In this document: positions 45,148-54,297 of the stretch, piece after piece
Layout: each line of letters opens with the position of its first letter
Position numbering within the stretch: the first letter of the stretch is position 1
Source of the DNA: an uncultured Lachnospiraceae bacterium
GTDB lineage: Bacteria > Bacillota > Clostridia > Lachnospirales > Lachnospiraceae
Direction of reading: 5' to 3'
Assembly: GCA_946554445.1 (NCBI GenBank)
Contig: CAMNSD010000021.1
Coordinates: 1-64,000 of the forward strand
Length of the DNA stretch: 64,000 nt
Program-made: the position numbers and the translations under genes
The notes under the pieces: generated by a model
The model's input: the letters and a program-made list of their open reading frames with translations, nothing else
The model's database searches: none
Told to the model about the DNA's origin: nothing

Positions 45148-45315
45148 ACGTTCAGCCAGACAGTCATCCGTCAGGCAAATCGTGCTTGCACGAATTTGAC
45201 AGATGGTTGACTGTCTGAGGGAACGCCAGCATATGAGCAAAAGGAACTGCAAAGCAGCGGAAAGCACCGCAGGTGCGTTTTGCGAATGGCGTGGGCTGAA
45301 CATACGTTAAACGTT
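45147..45315. repeat. Structured intergenic element with nested inverted repeats
   Basis: The outer arms AACGTTCAGCC (45147-45157) and GGCTGAACATACGTT (from 45294) enclose two inner structures. The first is a long imperfect hairpin with ends CAGACAGTCA (45157-45166) and TGACTGTCTG (45208-45217). The second is a nested domain: ACGCCA/TGGCGT (45223-45228/45287-45292), GCAAAA/TTTTGC (45237-45242/45278-45283), and two small hairpins CTGC-AAA-GCAG and GCACC-GCA-GGTGC. The element begins at the rmlD stop codon. It may be a MITE-like repeat or a structured RNA. It carries no open frame of note. Confidence 0.7.
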
Positions 45316-45447
45316 GCGATAATATCTTTACAGACACCGTTTTTTATGAGAAAATGTTCGCGGTGGCAATGAGCAGTGCGCAGACTGAGGGAAATATGAA
45401 GGAGAGCTTGCTCGCCGGAATATTTGCCCGAAAGGCTGCATAGGGCG

Positions 45448-45749
45448 AAGCCCGCGAGCGAGAAGGAGCGAAGCGGAATCGAGCGTGCACTGCGTACGGA
45501 AGGTGAGCGAAGGGTGAGCAGTACGAAGCCCGCGAGCGAGAAGGAGCGAAGCGGAATCGAGCGTGCGCTGCGTGTGGAAGGTGAGCGAAAGCCAGCGCAG
45601 TACGAAGCCCGCGAGCGAGAAGAAGCGAAGCGGAATCGAGCGTGCACTGCGTACGGAAGGTGAGCGAAGGGTGAGCAGTACGAAGCCCGCGAGCGAGAAG
45701 GTGAGCGAAGCGGAATCGAGCGTGCGCTGCGTATGGAAGGTGCGCTGCA
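45448..45749. repeat. Four tandem copies of a GC-rich 77-79 bp unit
   Basis: Units begin near 45448, 45525, 45604 and 45682, each opening GAAGCCCGCGAGCGAG and containing GCGAAGCGGAATCGAGCGTGC. The fourth is shortened and ends just before the gmd ribosome site. Unit lengths of 77-79 break any reading frame across copies, so repeated nucleotide sequence rather than protein is conserved. Composition is much richer in GC than the neighbouring genes. The stretch between 45316 and 45447 has no gene. Confidence 0.88.
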
Positions 45750-45764
45750 GAAAGGATAAATTAT

Positions 45765-46847
45765 ATGAACAAAACAGCATTGATCACAGGAATTACAGGG
45801 CAGGATGGCTCTTATTTGGCGGAGTTCTTATTGGAAAAAGGATATGAGGTCCATGGGTTAATCCGCAGACACAGTATCACCAACACTGCCAGAATCGATC
45901 ATTTGATTCATTCTGATTATCATAAGGTTAAGTTTTTCCTGCATTATGCAGATACGACAGATTCCAGTAATCTGATGCGTCTGATTGCAGAGATTCGTCC
46001 GACAGAGGTGTATAATCTGGCGGCCCAGTCTCATGTAGGAGTGTCTTTTGAAGTGCCGGAGTATACGGCGGAGGCGACTGGCGTGAGTACCTTGAAACTT
46101 TTGGAGGCGATTCGTGTAAACGGCGGAACGTGCAGATTTTATCAGGCATCCACCTCGGAATTATTTGGTGGCATTCCAGAGACGGCACCCCAGAGTGAGA
46201 AAACGCCTTTTTATCCGAAGAGCCCATATGGAGCTGCGAAATTATATTCATATTGGATTACGGTGAATTACCGGGAATCCTATAATATGTATGCTTGCAA
46301 TGGAATCTTGTTTAATCATGAATCTCCCAGACGAGGCGAAAATTTTGTTACCAGAAAGATTACGCTAGCTATTGCCAATATCATTGCGGGTAAACAGGAG
46401 AAACTTTCTCTCGGCAATATGAATGCCAAGCGCGACTGGGGATTTGCCGGGGATTATGTGAAGGGCATGTGGCTCATGCTACAGCAGGATAAGGCGGACG
46501 ATTATGTGCTTGCTACCAACGAGACGCATACGGTCAGAGAGTTTGTGGAGGCGGCTTTTGCAGAATTGGGGATTCAAATCCGTTGGGAAGGAACGGGCGT
46601 CAACGAGAAGGGCTATGACGCAGAGACCGATAAGCTGCTTGTGGATGTCAATCCTGAGTTCTATCGCCCGGCGGAGGTGGAATTTTTGTGGGGTAACTGT
46701 GAGAAGGCTGAGAAAGAACTTGGTTGGAAACGGGATGTGGATTTTAAAGCCCTGGTATCTATGATGATGGATGCTGATCTGCAGGAGATTGCAGGTGTCA
46801 GTTGTGCCGACTATAAGAAAAAAAACAGCGGAAAAAAGAGTAAGTAG
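45765..46847 (+). CDS. gmd: GDP-mannose 4,6-dehydratase
   Basis: A 360-residue SDR enzyme converting GDP-D-mannose to GDP-4-dehydro-6-deoxymannose, the first step of GDP-L-fucose synthesis. Motifs: [27 protein letters not shown] (NADP site), [22 protein letters not shown] (YxxxK) and [17 protein letters not shown], all diagnostic of Gmd. AAAGGA precedes ATG 45765. The 78-bp repeats end just upstream, so the repeats form its leader. The partner enzyme gene (fcl) lies 2.6 kb further on. Confidence 0.96.
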   Translation: MNKTALITGITGQDGSYLAEFLLEKGYEVHGLIRRHSITNTARIDHLIHSDYHKVKFFLHYADTTDSSNLMRLIAEIRPTEVYNLAAQSHVGVSFEVPEYTAEATGVSTLKLLEAIRVNGGTCRFYQASTSELFGGIPETAPQSEKTPFYPKSPYGAAKLYSYWITVNYRESYNMYACNGILFNHESPRRGENFVTRKITLAIANIIAGKQEKLSLGNMNAKRDWGFAGDYVKGMWLMLQQDKADDYVLATNETHTVREFVEAAFAELGIQIRWEGTGVNEKGYDAETDKLLVDVNPEFYRPAEVEFLWGNCEKAEKELGWKRDVDFKALVSMMMDADLQEIAGVSCADYKKKNSGKKSK

Positions 46848-46865
46848 GAGAAGGCCGGGATATCT

Positions 46866-48776
46866 ATGATTTCAGTGATATTGATATGGCTCTATATGTT
46901 CATAACAATGTTTACGATTGGATTTGGTGTGCTGCGTGTGATCACGCGGCACATTCCTTATCATGCCAGGAAACAGACGGATTTACAGGGCGGACTCTCC
47001 GGATTTGTTACAGGGGCGGCAGGCCGGGTGTGGCATATGGACGCCTATTTGATGTGCGGCATTGTATGTGTCACAGTCTATGCCCAGATATTCAGTCTGT
47101 TTGCCGGAGTAGGACTTGCGGCCAATGTGATATTGTGCGTGGGTTGTGCTTTGATCTGGTGGTTTGACAGGGCGGCGTTTCAACAGGTCATCCAGGGATT
47201 GCTTTTTGGCAGGAAGGATGACAGAGGTACAGATTATCAGGGAAAAACTGGAGATGGTACAAAAAATTTCGATAAAGATAACTGGGCTGAAGGAAATTTT
47301 ATGTATGGGTATCTGAAGATTATTTTGATACTGTTTTTATTTCTGTTGTTTGCTTATGGTACTTCCCGTGGCATGATTCATTATGATACGAGTCTGTATC
47401 ATGCCCAGAGTATTCGTTGGATAGAAGAATACGGCGTGGTAAAAGGACTGGGGAATCTGCATTGCAGGCTGGCCTATAATAGTTCTTCTTTTGCTTTATC
47501 AGCCTTATACAGCATGGCTTTTCTGGGTGGCAGGTCATATCATTGTTGCGCCGGTTTTCTGGCCTTTATCTTAGCAAAGATTTGTCTGGAAGTGATAGAC
47601 CACATGCGCGGCGGTATGCTATGTGTCAGTGACTTCGCGCGAGTCATGGGCATTTATTACCTGGTCAATATTTTTGATGAGATGATCTCGCCGGCTTCGG
47701 ATTACTTTATGGTGCTGCTCGCTTTTTATATTGTGATCCGCTGGCTGGATTTGCTGTGTCAGGGGGAAAAGGAGATATTGTCCTATGCGCTGTTGTGTGT
47801 TTTGGGCGTGTTTTTGATGACAGTAAAATTATCGGCGGCATTGATTTTATTGCTTGTCGTTTGGCCGGCATATTTTTTAATACGGGATAAAAAGTGGCGG
47901 GAAATCTTGGCTTATCTATGCCTGGGGATTGTGACCGCACTGCCGTATTTTATCAGGAATGTGGTGATATCCGGCTGGCTGGTCTATCCTTTTACGCAGA
48001 TAGATCTTTTTGCAGTCCGCTGGAAGATACCGAAAGGAATTGCTGATTACGATGCCAGGGAAATTCAGGTGTGGGGACGGGGTTATACGGATGTAGCGCG
48101 GTATGACATTTCCATGAGGGAATGGCTGCCAGGGTGGTTCCAATCCTTGGGAGGGAGCGATAAGGCGTTTGTTCTTTTGGCGGTTATATCTGTCTGTGTA
48201 CTGCTCATATGTGCGGCAGGCATGGCATGTGGATGGTGGAAAAGGCGCTGGGATCTGTTGATCGTGCAGGCTGCTGTGGCGGCATCCTTTGTGTTCTGGT
48301 TTGGTACTTCTCCCTTGATCCGTTATGGATGTGTCTATGTATATCTGATGCCAGCGGTAGTGTTCGGCGGTATTTATGAGATCATGTTTGGTTCTGGACG
48401 GCAGGAACAGGTCAGGTATACAGGAACGGTCCGCAATGCCGCGGATAAAGAGACCGGCGGTCTGCTGTGTGGAAGGCTGTGGGCAGTGATATGCCGGGCG
48501 GTACAGAAAGCAGTAGTGGTGATGGTGGCGCTTTTCGTTCTATATAAGGGAATTGCCCTTGGGCAGGAGATTGTGAGGGATTATATCAACGATTATTGGC
48601 TGGTTCAGAAAGATTATGAGAACTATGAGACATATTCTTATGAGATAGAAGGGGTTACTTTCTACCTGCCGGTGGAGGGCGATCAGACGGGGTATGAGAG
48701 TTTTCCTTCCGCGCCGGCGGTTCCAAGGATTGGATTTCTGGGAGAAGGAATTACGGATGGTTTTTATAGCATCTAG
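46866..48776 (+). CDS. Large membrane protein, GT-C or polymerase-like (LIC_10190-type)
   Basis: A 636-residue protein with about 12 hydrophobic segments. The stretch HYDTSLYHAQSIRWIEEYGVVKGLGNLH with RLAYNSSSF resembles the LIC_10190 family of membrane proteins found in polysaccharide loci, and the acidic residue after the first long loop recalls GT-C glycosyltransferases. Its task may be glycosyl transfer from a lipid-linked sugar or chain polymerisation. I cannot decide which. A soluble loop at about residues 120-140 is rich in Gly, Lys and Asp. It starts 18 bases after gmd. Confidence 0.65.
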   Translation: MISVILIWLYMFITMFTIGFGVLRVITRHIPYHARKQTDLQGGLSGFVTGAAGRVWHMDAYLMCGIVCVTVYAQIFSLFAGVGLAANVILCVGCALIWWFDRAAFQQVIQGLLFGRKDDRGTDYQGKTGDGTKNFDKDNWAEGNFMYGYLKIILILFLFLLFAYGTSRGMIHYDTSLYHAQSIRWIEEYGVVKGLGNLHCRLAYNSSSFALSALYSMAFLGGRSYHCCAGFLAFILAKICLEVIDHMRGGMLCVSDFARVMGIYYLVNIFDEMISPASDYFMVLLAFYIVIRWLDLLCQGEKEILSYALLCVLGVFLMTVKLSAALILLLVVWPAYFLIRDKKWREILAYLCLGIVTALPYFIRNVVISGWLVYPFTQIDLFAVRWKIPKGIADYDAREIQVWGRGYTDVARYDISMREWLPGWFQSLGGSDKAFVLLAVISVCVLLICAAGMACGWWKRRWDLLIVQAAVAASFVFWFGTSPLIRYGCVYVYLMPAVVFGGIYEIMFGSGRQEQVRYTGTVRNAADKETGGLLCGRLWAVICRAVQKAVVVMVALFVLYKGIALGQEIVRDYINDYWLVQKDYENYETYSYEIEGVTFYLPVEGDQTGYESFPSAPAVPRIGFLGEGITDGFYSI

Positions 48777-48803
48777 TTTGTATATAGTGGAGGCAGAACA
48801 CGA

Positions 48804-49268
48804 ATGAAAAATGGTAAAATGCTGCAGTTTAGCGCTGATGAGGTTATCATCAAAGAGGGCGAAATCTATCAGGAAATGTATAAGATTGTCCATGGTTCTG
48901 TGGCAATCTATCTACGGTATGGTCAGAAGGAGGAGCATCTGGTTGGGGTTTATTCTAAATCTAAATGTTTTGGGGAAGTACATGTGCTTTCCGATCAGCC
49001 AAGTATCTATACAGTGGTCGCTTTTGACGAGGTTCTGCTGATGCGTATTACCAAGGAGAGCCTGGAGGATTTTATTAGGAACAACCCTAGGAATGCTATT
49101 GACATCATGCAGAATATGGTGCACACGAATATGCTGATGCAGAAAAATATCAATCTTTTGTTGGATGATCTCTATGAAAAGCAGGATGTGAATAAGAAGC
49201 GGACACAGGAGATGAAAGAGAGGATTCAGCAGTATCGTCTGAGCGGATGTCATTTATGGGAGGCGTGA
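48804..49268 (+). CDS. Stand-alone cyclic-nucleotide-binding domain protein
   Basis: A 154-residue protein with the beta-barrel of Crp/Fnr-type sensors: DEVIIKEGE, MYKIVHGSVAIY, SKCFGEVHVLSDQPS and FDEVLLMRITKESLEDFI. It has a long C-terminal helix (about residues 95-145) but no helix-turn-helix, so it cannot bind DNA like Crp. The arginine expected in the phosphate cassette is not obvious (GEVHVLSDQPS), so it may not bind cAMP. Placed between gmd and fcl, it may control the membrane protein or an enzyme in the locus. Confidence 0.8.
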   Translation: MKNGKMLQFSADEVIIKEGEIYQEMYKIVHGSVAIYLRYGQKEEHLVGVYSKSKCFGEVHVLSDQPSIYTVVAFDEVLLMRITKESLEDFIRNNPRNAIDIMQNMVHTNMLMQKNINLLLDDLYEKQDVNKKRTQEMKERIQQYRLSGCHLWEA

Positions 49269-49428
49269 CAGGTTTCCTTGTAAAAGCGTTTGTTCTGTGG
49301 TAGACTGTTGACGAATCCGGGAATGGCCTTTCCGGGGAAAGTGCTTTTGACAGTGTGTGCAATGTGCATGCCAATTGTATTGGCGGCATTTTATATATTA
49401 CTATTAAGCTAATAAAAGGAGAATCCAT

Positions 49429-50370
49429 ATGAATAAGACAGACAAAATTTATGTAGCGGGCCACAGGGGCCTGGTGGGCAGCGCCATTGTGCGGAATCTG
49501 AAAGCGAAAGGATATGAGAATATCATTGGCAGGACGCACAGGGAACTGGACTTGACAAATCAACAGGCAGTACGGGATTTTTTTGAAAAAGAGCGGCCGG
49601 ACGTAGTAGTGCTGGCGGCGGCCAAAGTGGGCGGCATCAATGCGAATAACACTGCGCCTGCGGAATTTGCCTATGAGAATATGCAGATTCAGTGCAATGT
49701 GATTCAATGTGCCCATGAAAATAAAGTGAAGAAGCTTTTATTCCTAGGGAGCACTTGTATTTATCCGAAGTTGGCGCCGCAGCCTATTCCGGAGGATGCG
49801 TTATTGACCGGGCCTTTGGAGGAGACCAATGAGGCTTACGCCATCGCCAAGATTGCCGGGCTTGAAATGTGTAAGTTTTATAAGCGGCAGTATGGGGATG
49901 ATTTTATCAGCTGTATGCCTACAAATCTTTATGGACCGGAGGACAATTATGATTTGAAGGGATCTCATGTGATGCCAGCCATGATTCGTAAATTCCATGA
50001 GGCGAAAGTCAGTCAGGCGCCCTCGGTGGAACTGTGGGGGAGCGGTACGCCGTTGCGGGAGTTCTTGTATGTGGACGATATGGCGGACGCTTGTGTGTTC
50101 CTTCTGGAAAATTACAGCGGGGAGCAGCATGTGAATATTGGTACGGGCAAAGAACTCACGATTAAGGAATTGGCGGATACGGTAAAGAAAGTGGTAGGCT
50201 TTACGGGTGAGATCGTATGGAACAAGGATATGCCAGACGGTACGCCGCGCAAGCTTACGGATGTGAGCAAACTCCATGACTTGGGATGGAATCATAAGGT
50301 GGATTTGGAAGAGGGCGTACAGCTTGCTTATGACTGGTTTAAAGCAAATGTAAAAGACGCAAGGCTATAG
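49429..50370 (+). CDS. fcl: GDP-L-fucose synthase
   Basis: A 313-residue SDR epimerase/reductase turning the Gmd product into GDP-L-fucose. Motifs: [56 protein letters not shown] (YxxxK) and [17 protein letters not shown] precedes ATG 49429. With gmd it gives a complete route from GDP-mannose to GDP-fucose, so the polymer very likely contains fucose. A 160-base gap upstream may hold its own promoter. Confidence 0.96.
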   Translation: MNKTDKIYVAGHRGLVGSAIVRNLKAKGYENIIGRTHRELDLTNQQAVRDFFEKERPDVVVLAAAKVGGINANNTAPAEFAYENMQIQCNVIQCAHENKVKKLLFLGSTCIYPKLAPQPIPEDALLTGPLEETNEAYAIAKIAGLEMCKFYKRQYGDDFISCMPTNLYGPEDNYDLKGSHVMPAMIRKFHEAKVSQAPSVELWGSGTPLREFLYVDDMADACVFLLENYSGEQHVNIGTGKELTIKELADTVKKVVGFTGEIVWNKDMPDGTPRKLTDVSKLHDLGWNHKVDLEEGVQLAYDWFKANVKDARL

Positions 50371-50488
50371 TGGGAGATTGTATCCGGGCGATAAATTACA
50401 ATTTACATTCATACTCTTCTTTGGTATTATGTCTAGTATGTAGATGAAACTACATTGACAATACAATAAAAAGAGGAGTACAAGGGGA

Positions 50489-50869
50489 ATGTTACAACAA
50501 AACGTAATAAGTAGTCAGGAACTTGAGCAGATTATTTCAGATTTTATGTTGGAACTTGGCATCCCGGCGCATTTACGGGGATATCAGTTTCTGCGCAGTG
50601 CGGTGGAGATGTGCGTGGAAAATATGGAACTGGTGGGCAGTGTAACGAAGCTGTTATACCCCGATCTGGCGAAGATGTATCAGACCACAGACCAGAAGAT
50701 TGAGAGGGCTATCCGCAATGCGATCGAGGTATCTTGGGAGCGGGGGAACAGTGAACTGTTTGAGGAACTTTTCGGATACTGCAACAGTCCGGAATACAGC
50801 AGGCCTACCAACAGTGAATACATAGCGGCGACAGCGGATTATATACGATTGAAGTATGATTTGATATAG
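50489..50869 (+). CDS. Spo0A C-terminal DNA-binding domain protein without receiver
   Basis: A 126-residue protein matching only the DNA-binding half of Spo0A: LGIPAHLRGYQFLRSAVEM, VTKLLYPDLAKMYQTTDQKIERAIRNAIEVSWERG and FGYCNSPEYSRPTNSEYIA. Spo0A is about 265 residues with a receiver in front; none is present here. It could bind 0A-box-like sites and regulate the polysaccharide locus independently of phosphorylation. It is followed by a strong terminator and preceded by AAGAGGAG. Confidence 0.92.
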   Translation: MLQQNVISSQELEQIISDFMLELGIPAHLRGYQFLRSAVEMCVENMELVGSVTKLLYPDLAKMYQTTDQKIERAIRNAIEVSWERGNSELFEELFGYCNSPEYSRPTNSEYIAATADYIRLKYDLI

Positions 50870-50960
50870 AAGTGGAGGTTGACGGAAAGTTATATACTTA
50901 TAAAAGGTTATATAAGAAACATGAAGTTATATAAGGAGAAAAGCTATGGGCTGATATAGA

Positions 50961-50987
50961 GGAAGAGATACGTCTCTTCCTTTTTTT
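50961..50987 (+). terminator. Terminator after the Spo0A-domain gene
   Basis: GGAAGAGA-TACG-TCTCTTCC, perfect 8-base stem with T7. It separates the sugar-nucleotide part of the locus from the glycosyltransferase part. Confidence 0.93.
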
Positions 50988-51075
50988 GCGTATTTATGAT
51001 AGAATTATGTTGAGTTTGTCTGACTTCTTGCGGAAAAGGCAGATAATGGAAAGTCAGATCGGTATGGAGGCCCAT

Positions 51076-52008
51076 ATGAAATTATTAAGCGTCATAGTAC
51101 CCTGTTATAATGAAGAAGAAAATGTCAGGGATTTTTATGATGAATTATTTAAAAACACCGCCTTCTTCCAACAGAAGGAACTGGAAGTGGAAGTGTTATA
51201 TGTTGATGACGGTTCTAAGGACAAGACTGTTCAGGAAGTCAGGAAACTGCATGAGGAAGACAGCAGGGTACGGCTGGTGTCCTTTTCCCGAAATTTTGGT
51301 AAAGAGGCGGCCATCTATGCAGGTTTACAGAAATGTAAGGGTGACTTTGCCGTGTTGATGGACGCGGATTTACAGGATCCGCCGTCACTTTTGCCGGAGA
51401 TGTTCAGTTATATGGAACAGGGGTACGATTCTGTGGCGACCAGGCGTGTGACGCGGAAAGGGGAACCGATACTCCGTTCTTTCTTTGCGAGATTATTTTA
51501 TAAGTTGATGAATAAGATTTCCCGGACGGAGATCGTGGACGGGGCCAGGGATTATCGTCTGATGACCAGGCAGGTAGTAGACGCCATCCTATCTATGACG
51601 GAGTATAATCGTTTTACGAAGGGTATCTTTGGCTGGGTAGGCTATGAGACGAAGTGGCTGGAATATGAAAATATAGAGCGCAGGAAGGGGGAGACCAAGT
51701 GGTCTTTCTGGAAACTGTTCTTGTATTCTCTGGAAGGGATTATGGCGTTTTCCACGATACCCTTGATTATGGCTTCTGTGATAGGAGTGTTGTTCTGTAT
51801 TCTGGCGTTTGTGATGATTGTTGTGACCATTGTGCGAAAGTTGATGTTTGGTGATCCGACTGCCGGCTGGCCGTCATTGGTATGTATCATATTGTTGGTC
51901 AGCGGTGTACAGTTGTTTTGTCTGGGTATTGTAGGGCAATACTTATCTAAGACATATATGGAAGTGAAGAACAGGCCGGTCTATCTGGTGAAAGAGGAGA
52001 TAGAATGA
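51076..52008 (+). CDS. Glycosyltransferase family 2, DPM1/GtrB-like, with two C-terminal helices
   Basis: A 310-residue transferase: VIVPCYNEEENV, VDDGSKDKT, NFGKEAAIYAGLQ and the DADLQDPP metal motif, followed by ARDYRLM, then two membrane helices near residues 225-300. Such enzymes load glucose or a similar sugar onto undecaprenyl phosphate for use by GT-C membrane transferases. That would fit the two GT-C-like proteins in this locus. ATG 51076 follows GGAGG. The frame upstream is open to 50986 but runs through the terminator. Confidence 0.92.
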   Translation: MKLLSVIVPCYNEEENVRDFYDELFKNTAFFQQKELEVEVLYVDDGSKDKTVQEVRKLHEEDSRVRLVSFSRNFGKEAAIYAGLQKCKGDFAVLMDADLQDPPSLLPEMFSYMEQGYDSVATRRVTRKGEPILRSFFARLFYKLMNKISRTEIVDGARDYRLMTRQVVDAILSMTEYNRFTKGIFGWVGYETKWLEYENIERRKGETKWSFWKLFLYSLEGIMAFSTIPLIMASVIGVLFCILAFVMIVVTIVRKLMFGDPTAGWPSLVCIILLVSGVQLFCLGIVGQYLSKTYMEVKNRPVYLVKEEIE

Positions 52009-52826
52009 GCGGTTTAGTCAGTATTATAGTGCCGGTGTATCGTGCACGACCTTATGTGGAGCAGACCATTGAGATGGTGAGACAGCAGACCTGGGAGACC
52101 TGGGAACTGTTGCTTGTGGACGATAGGTCTAATGACGGGAGCGTGGAAGCGATTGAAGAAGCGCTGGCCGCATACCCGCATCACAGCGTAGAGGATGTTC
52201 CGGCAGATGTGGAACGGATTGAGGAATATCGGTGGGATGACAAAAGGCGTATCCTTCTCATCTGCAAAAAGGAAAATCAAGGCGCGGCAAAGGCTCGAAA
52301 CACAGGGCTTTCGGTGGCAACAGGCAGATATATTGCATTCTTGGATGCGGATGATATCTGGTTTGCGGACAAGCTGGCCAGGGAACTTGCTTTTATGGAA
52401 GAAAAACAGGCAGGATTTGTATTTTGTGCCTACGAATTTGGAGATGAAGCAGGACGGCCTACGGGCAGGGTGGTTCATGTGCCGCCGCAGCTGACCTACC
52501 GCAAAGCATTGTCCAGAACTGTAATCTTTACCACTACGGTATTGATTGATCGGGAGATCATTCAGGACAGGCTGATACGGATGCCTGCGGTTGCCAGTGA
52601 GGATACTGCGACCTGGTGGCAGATTCTGAGAGAAGGTTATGTGGCATATGGGCTCGACGAAGTGCTTGCGGTCTACCGCCGGCCGGCGAAATCGCTATCT
52701 TCCAATAAGTTCAAAGCGATGAAACGGATCTGGAATCTGTATCGCAGGCAGGAAGGGCTGTCTGTGGCAGCCAGTGCATTCTATTTTATATTCTGGGCCT
52801 ATAGGGCGACTGTAAGACGGATTTAG
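52005..52826 (+). CDS. Glycosyltransferase family 2
   Basis: A 273-residue GT-A fold enzyme: SIIVPVYRARPYVEQTIEMV, LLVDDRSNDGS, ENQGAAKARNTGLSVATGRYIAFLDADD. The DAD motif binds the metal and sugar nucleotide. It overlaps the previous stop by four bases (ATGA). There is no membrane anchor. Donor and acceptor are unknown. It carries a longer than usual insert of about 25 residues between the DDRSNDGS and ENQGA motifs (AYPHHSVEDVPADVERIEE). Confidence 0.93.
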   Translation: MSGLVSIIVPVYRARPYVEQTIEMVRQQTWETWELLLVDDRSNDGSVEAIEEALAAYPHHSVEDVPADVERIEEYRWDDKRRILLICKKENQGAAKARNTGLSVATGRYIAFLDADDIWFADKLARELAFMEEKQAGFVFCAYEFGDEAGRPTGRVVHVPPQLTYRKALSRTVIFTTTVLIDREIIQDRLIRMPAVASEDTATWWQILREGYVAYGLDEVLAVYRRPAKSLSSNKFKAMKRIWNLYRRQEGLSVAASAFYFIFWAYRATVRRI

Positions 52827-52842
52827 GGTTAGAGGGATTATT

Positions 52843-54243
52843 ATGAGACAACGGATAAAAACATTGACAAGATTTATCGTGTTGCAGCTTTCTTTTGTTG
52901 GGCTGCTCTTTCATACGGCTATCTATGCATATTTTTGGTTTGAGGAATATTATCCGTTCCTGCGATATCACAGGAATTTTAAATATTACTTTAAAGGACA
53001 TGTACTGATTCTGGGAATTTATTTTGTGCTGCTGTTTTTCTTTGCCAATACCTATGGTGCGCTGAAAGTGGGGTATCTGAAACCGATTGATGTACTGATT
53101 TCAGAATTTTTCTCATTGTTGTTTGTCAATATCATTTCTTATTTTCAGATATCGCTGATGGCCAACTGGGTGGTGAAAGTGGAACCCATTGCGTGGACGA
53201 TGTTGATACAGACTGTTTTTTCCGCCGTGTGGGTATTTATCTGTAACTTCTGCTATTATAAGGCCTTTCCGCCTCGGGATATCCTGATCGTTCACGGGGA
53301 GAGGCCTATTGACGATATCATAGCGAAATTTGAATCCAGAAGGGATAAATATAAAATTGCAAAGTGTATCAATATTTCGGAAGGGATGGAGGCTGTTAAG
53401 AGGGAAGTCGTTGGTGATTATGGGGCGGTGGTATTGTGGGATATTTCCGCCACGGACAGAAACCTGTTGTTAAAATACTGCTACAGCCGTTCTATCCGCG
53501 TTTATACCATGCCCAAGATATCGGATGTCCTGATCAAAGGGGCCGATCAGCTTCATCTGTTTGATACCCCCCTTTATATGACTAGGGAGTATGCTCTTAA
53601 GGTGGAACAGCGGATGGCGAAGCGGGCGGTGGATCTGATCTGTTCGGTGCTCCTTTTAATCATTGCCTCTCCTTTTATGTTGATCACGGCAATCCTGATC
53701 AAGGCGTATGACGGCGGGCCGGTGCTTTATAAGCAGATTCGCTGCACCCAGGACCGGCGGGAATTTTATATCTTGAAATTCAGGAGTATGAAGGTAGATG
53801 CGGAGAAGGACGGCGTGGCCAGGCTGGCGGCCAAGAATGATTCCCGTATCACACCGGTAGGAAAGTTTATCCGCATGACAAGGATTGATGAACTGCCCCA
53901 GTTGATCAATATCTTGAAAGGGGATATGTCTTTTATCGGGCCGAGGCCGGAACGGCCGGAAATCATCGACCAGTATATGGAGGAGATGCCGGAGTTTTCG
54001 TTCCGCATGAAGGTGAAAGCTGGGCTTGCGGGGTATGCGCAGGTTTATGGAAAATATAACACCACGCCCTATGATAAGCTGAAATTGGATTTAACCTATA
54101 TTGAGCAGTATTCTTTCTGGCTGGATCTGAAATTGATGTTGCTCACGTTGAAGATATTGATCAAGCCGGAGAGCACGGAGGGTGTGTCCAGCACGCAGAC
54201 TACGGCGCTGAAGAATGGCAGCAGTGAAGAAGCGAACAAGTGA
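52843..54243 (+). CDS. Polyprenyl glycosylphosphotransferase, initiating enzyme (WbaP/WcaJ-like)
   Basis: A 466-residue membrane enzyme that starts repeat-unit synthesis by transferring a sugar phosphate to undecaprenyl phosphate. Four helices lie in the N-terminal third, then a degenerate Rossmann-like section, then the catalytic domain: YKQIRCTQDRREFYILKFRSM, RITPVGKFIRMTRIDELPQL and GDMSFIGPRPERPEI, followed by LAGYAQVYGKYNT. The extended N-terminal part is normal for the WcaJ type. Its presence marks this as a Wzy- or EpsG-type lipid-linked pathway. Confidence 0.95.
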   Translation: MRQRIKTLTRFIVLQLSFVGLLFHTAIYAYFWFEEYYPFLRYHRNFKYYFKGHVLILGIYFVLLFFFANTYGALKVGYLKPIDVLISEFFSLLFVNIISYFQISLMANWVVKVEPIAWTMLIQTVFSAVWVFICNFCYYKAFPPRDILIVHGERPIDDIIAKFESRRDKYKIAKCINISEGMEAVKREVVGDYGAVVLWDISATDRNLLLKYCYSRSIRVYTMPKISDVLIKGADQLHLFDTPLYMTREYALKVEQRMAKRAVDLICSVLLLIIASPFMLITAILIKAYDGGPVLYKQIRCTQDRREFYILKFRSMKVDAEKDGVARLAAKNDSRITPVGKFIRMTRIDELPQLINILKGDMSFIGPRPERPEIIDQYMEEMPEFSFRMKVKAGLAGYAQVYGKYNTTPYDKLKLDLTYIEQYSFWLDLKLMLLTLKILIKPESTEGVSSTQTTALKNGSSEEANK

Positions 54244-54297
54244 TGATGGCAGCGAATGATTGTGATGTCGGGGTATGTCAGGGAAAAGTAGATATGC

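Noticed and set aside
45448..45749. CRISPR array
   Set aside because: Repeats are contiguous 77-79 bp units without unique spacers, and no cas genes are near.
45171..45780. Repeat-containing protein on the minus strand (Ser/Arg-rich 26-residue units)
   Set aside because: Unit lengths of 77-79 shift the frame between copies, there is no ribosome site, and open frames exist on both strands because of the GC-rich repeat.
50489..50869. Truncated spo0A pseudogene
   Set aside because: The domain has its own ribosome site, start and terminator, and no receiver remnant lies upstream; it reads as a complete small gene.
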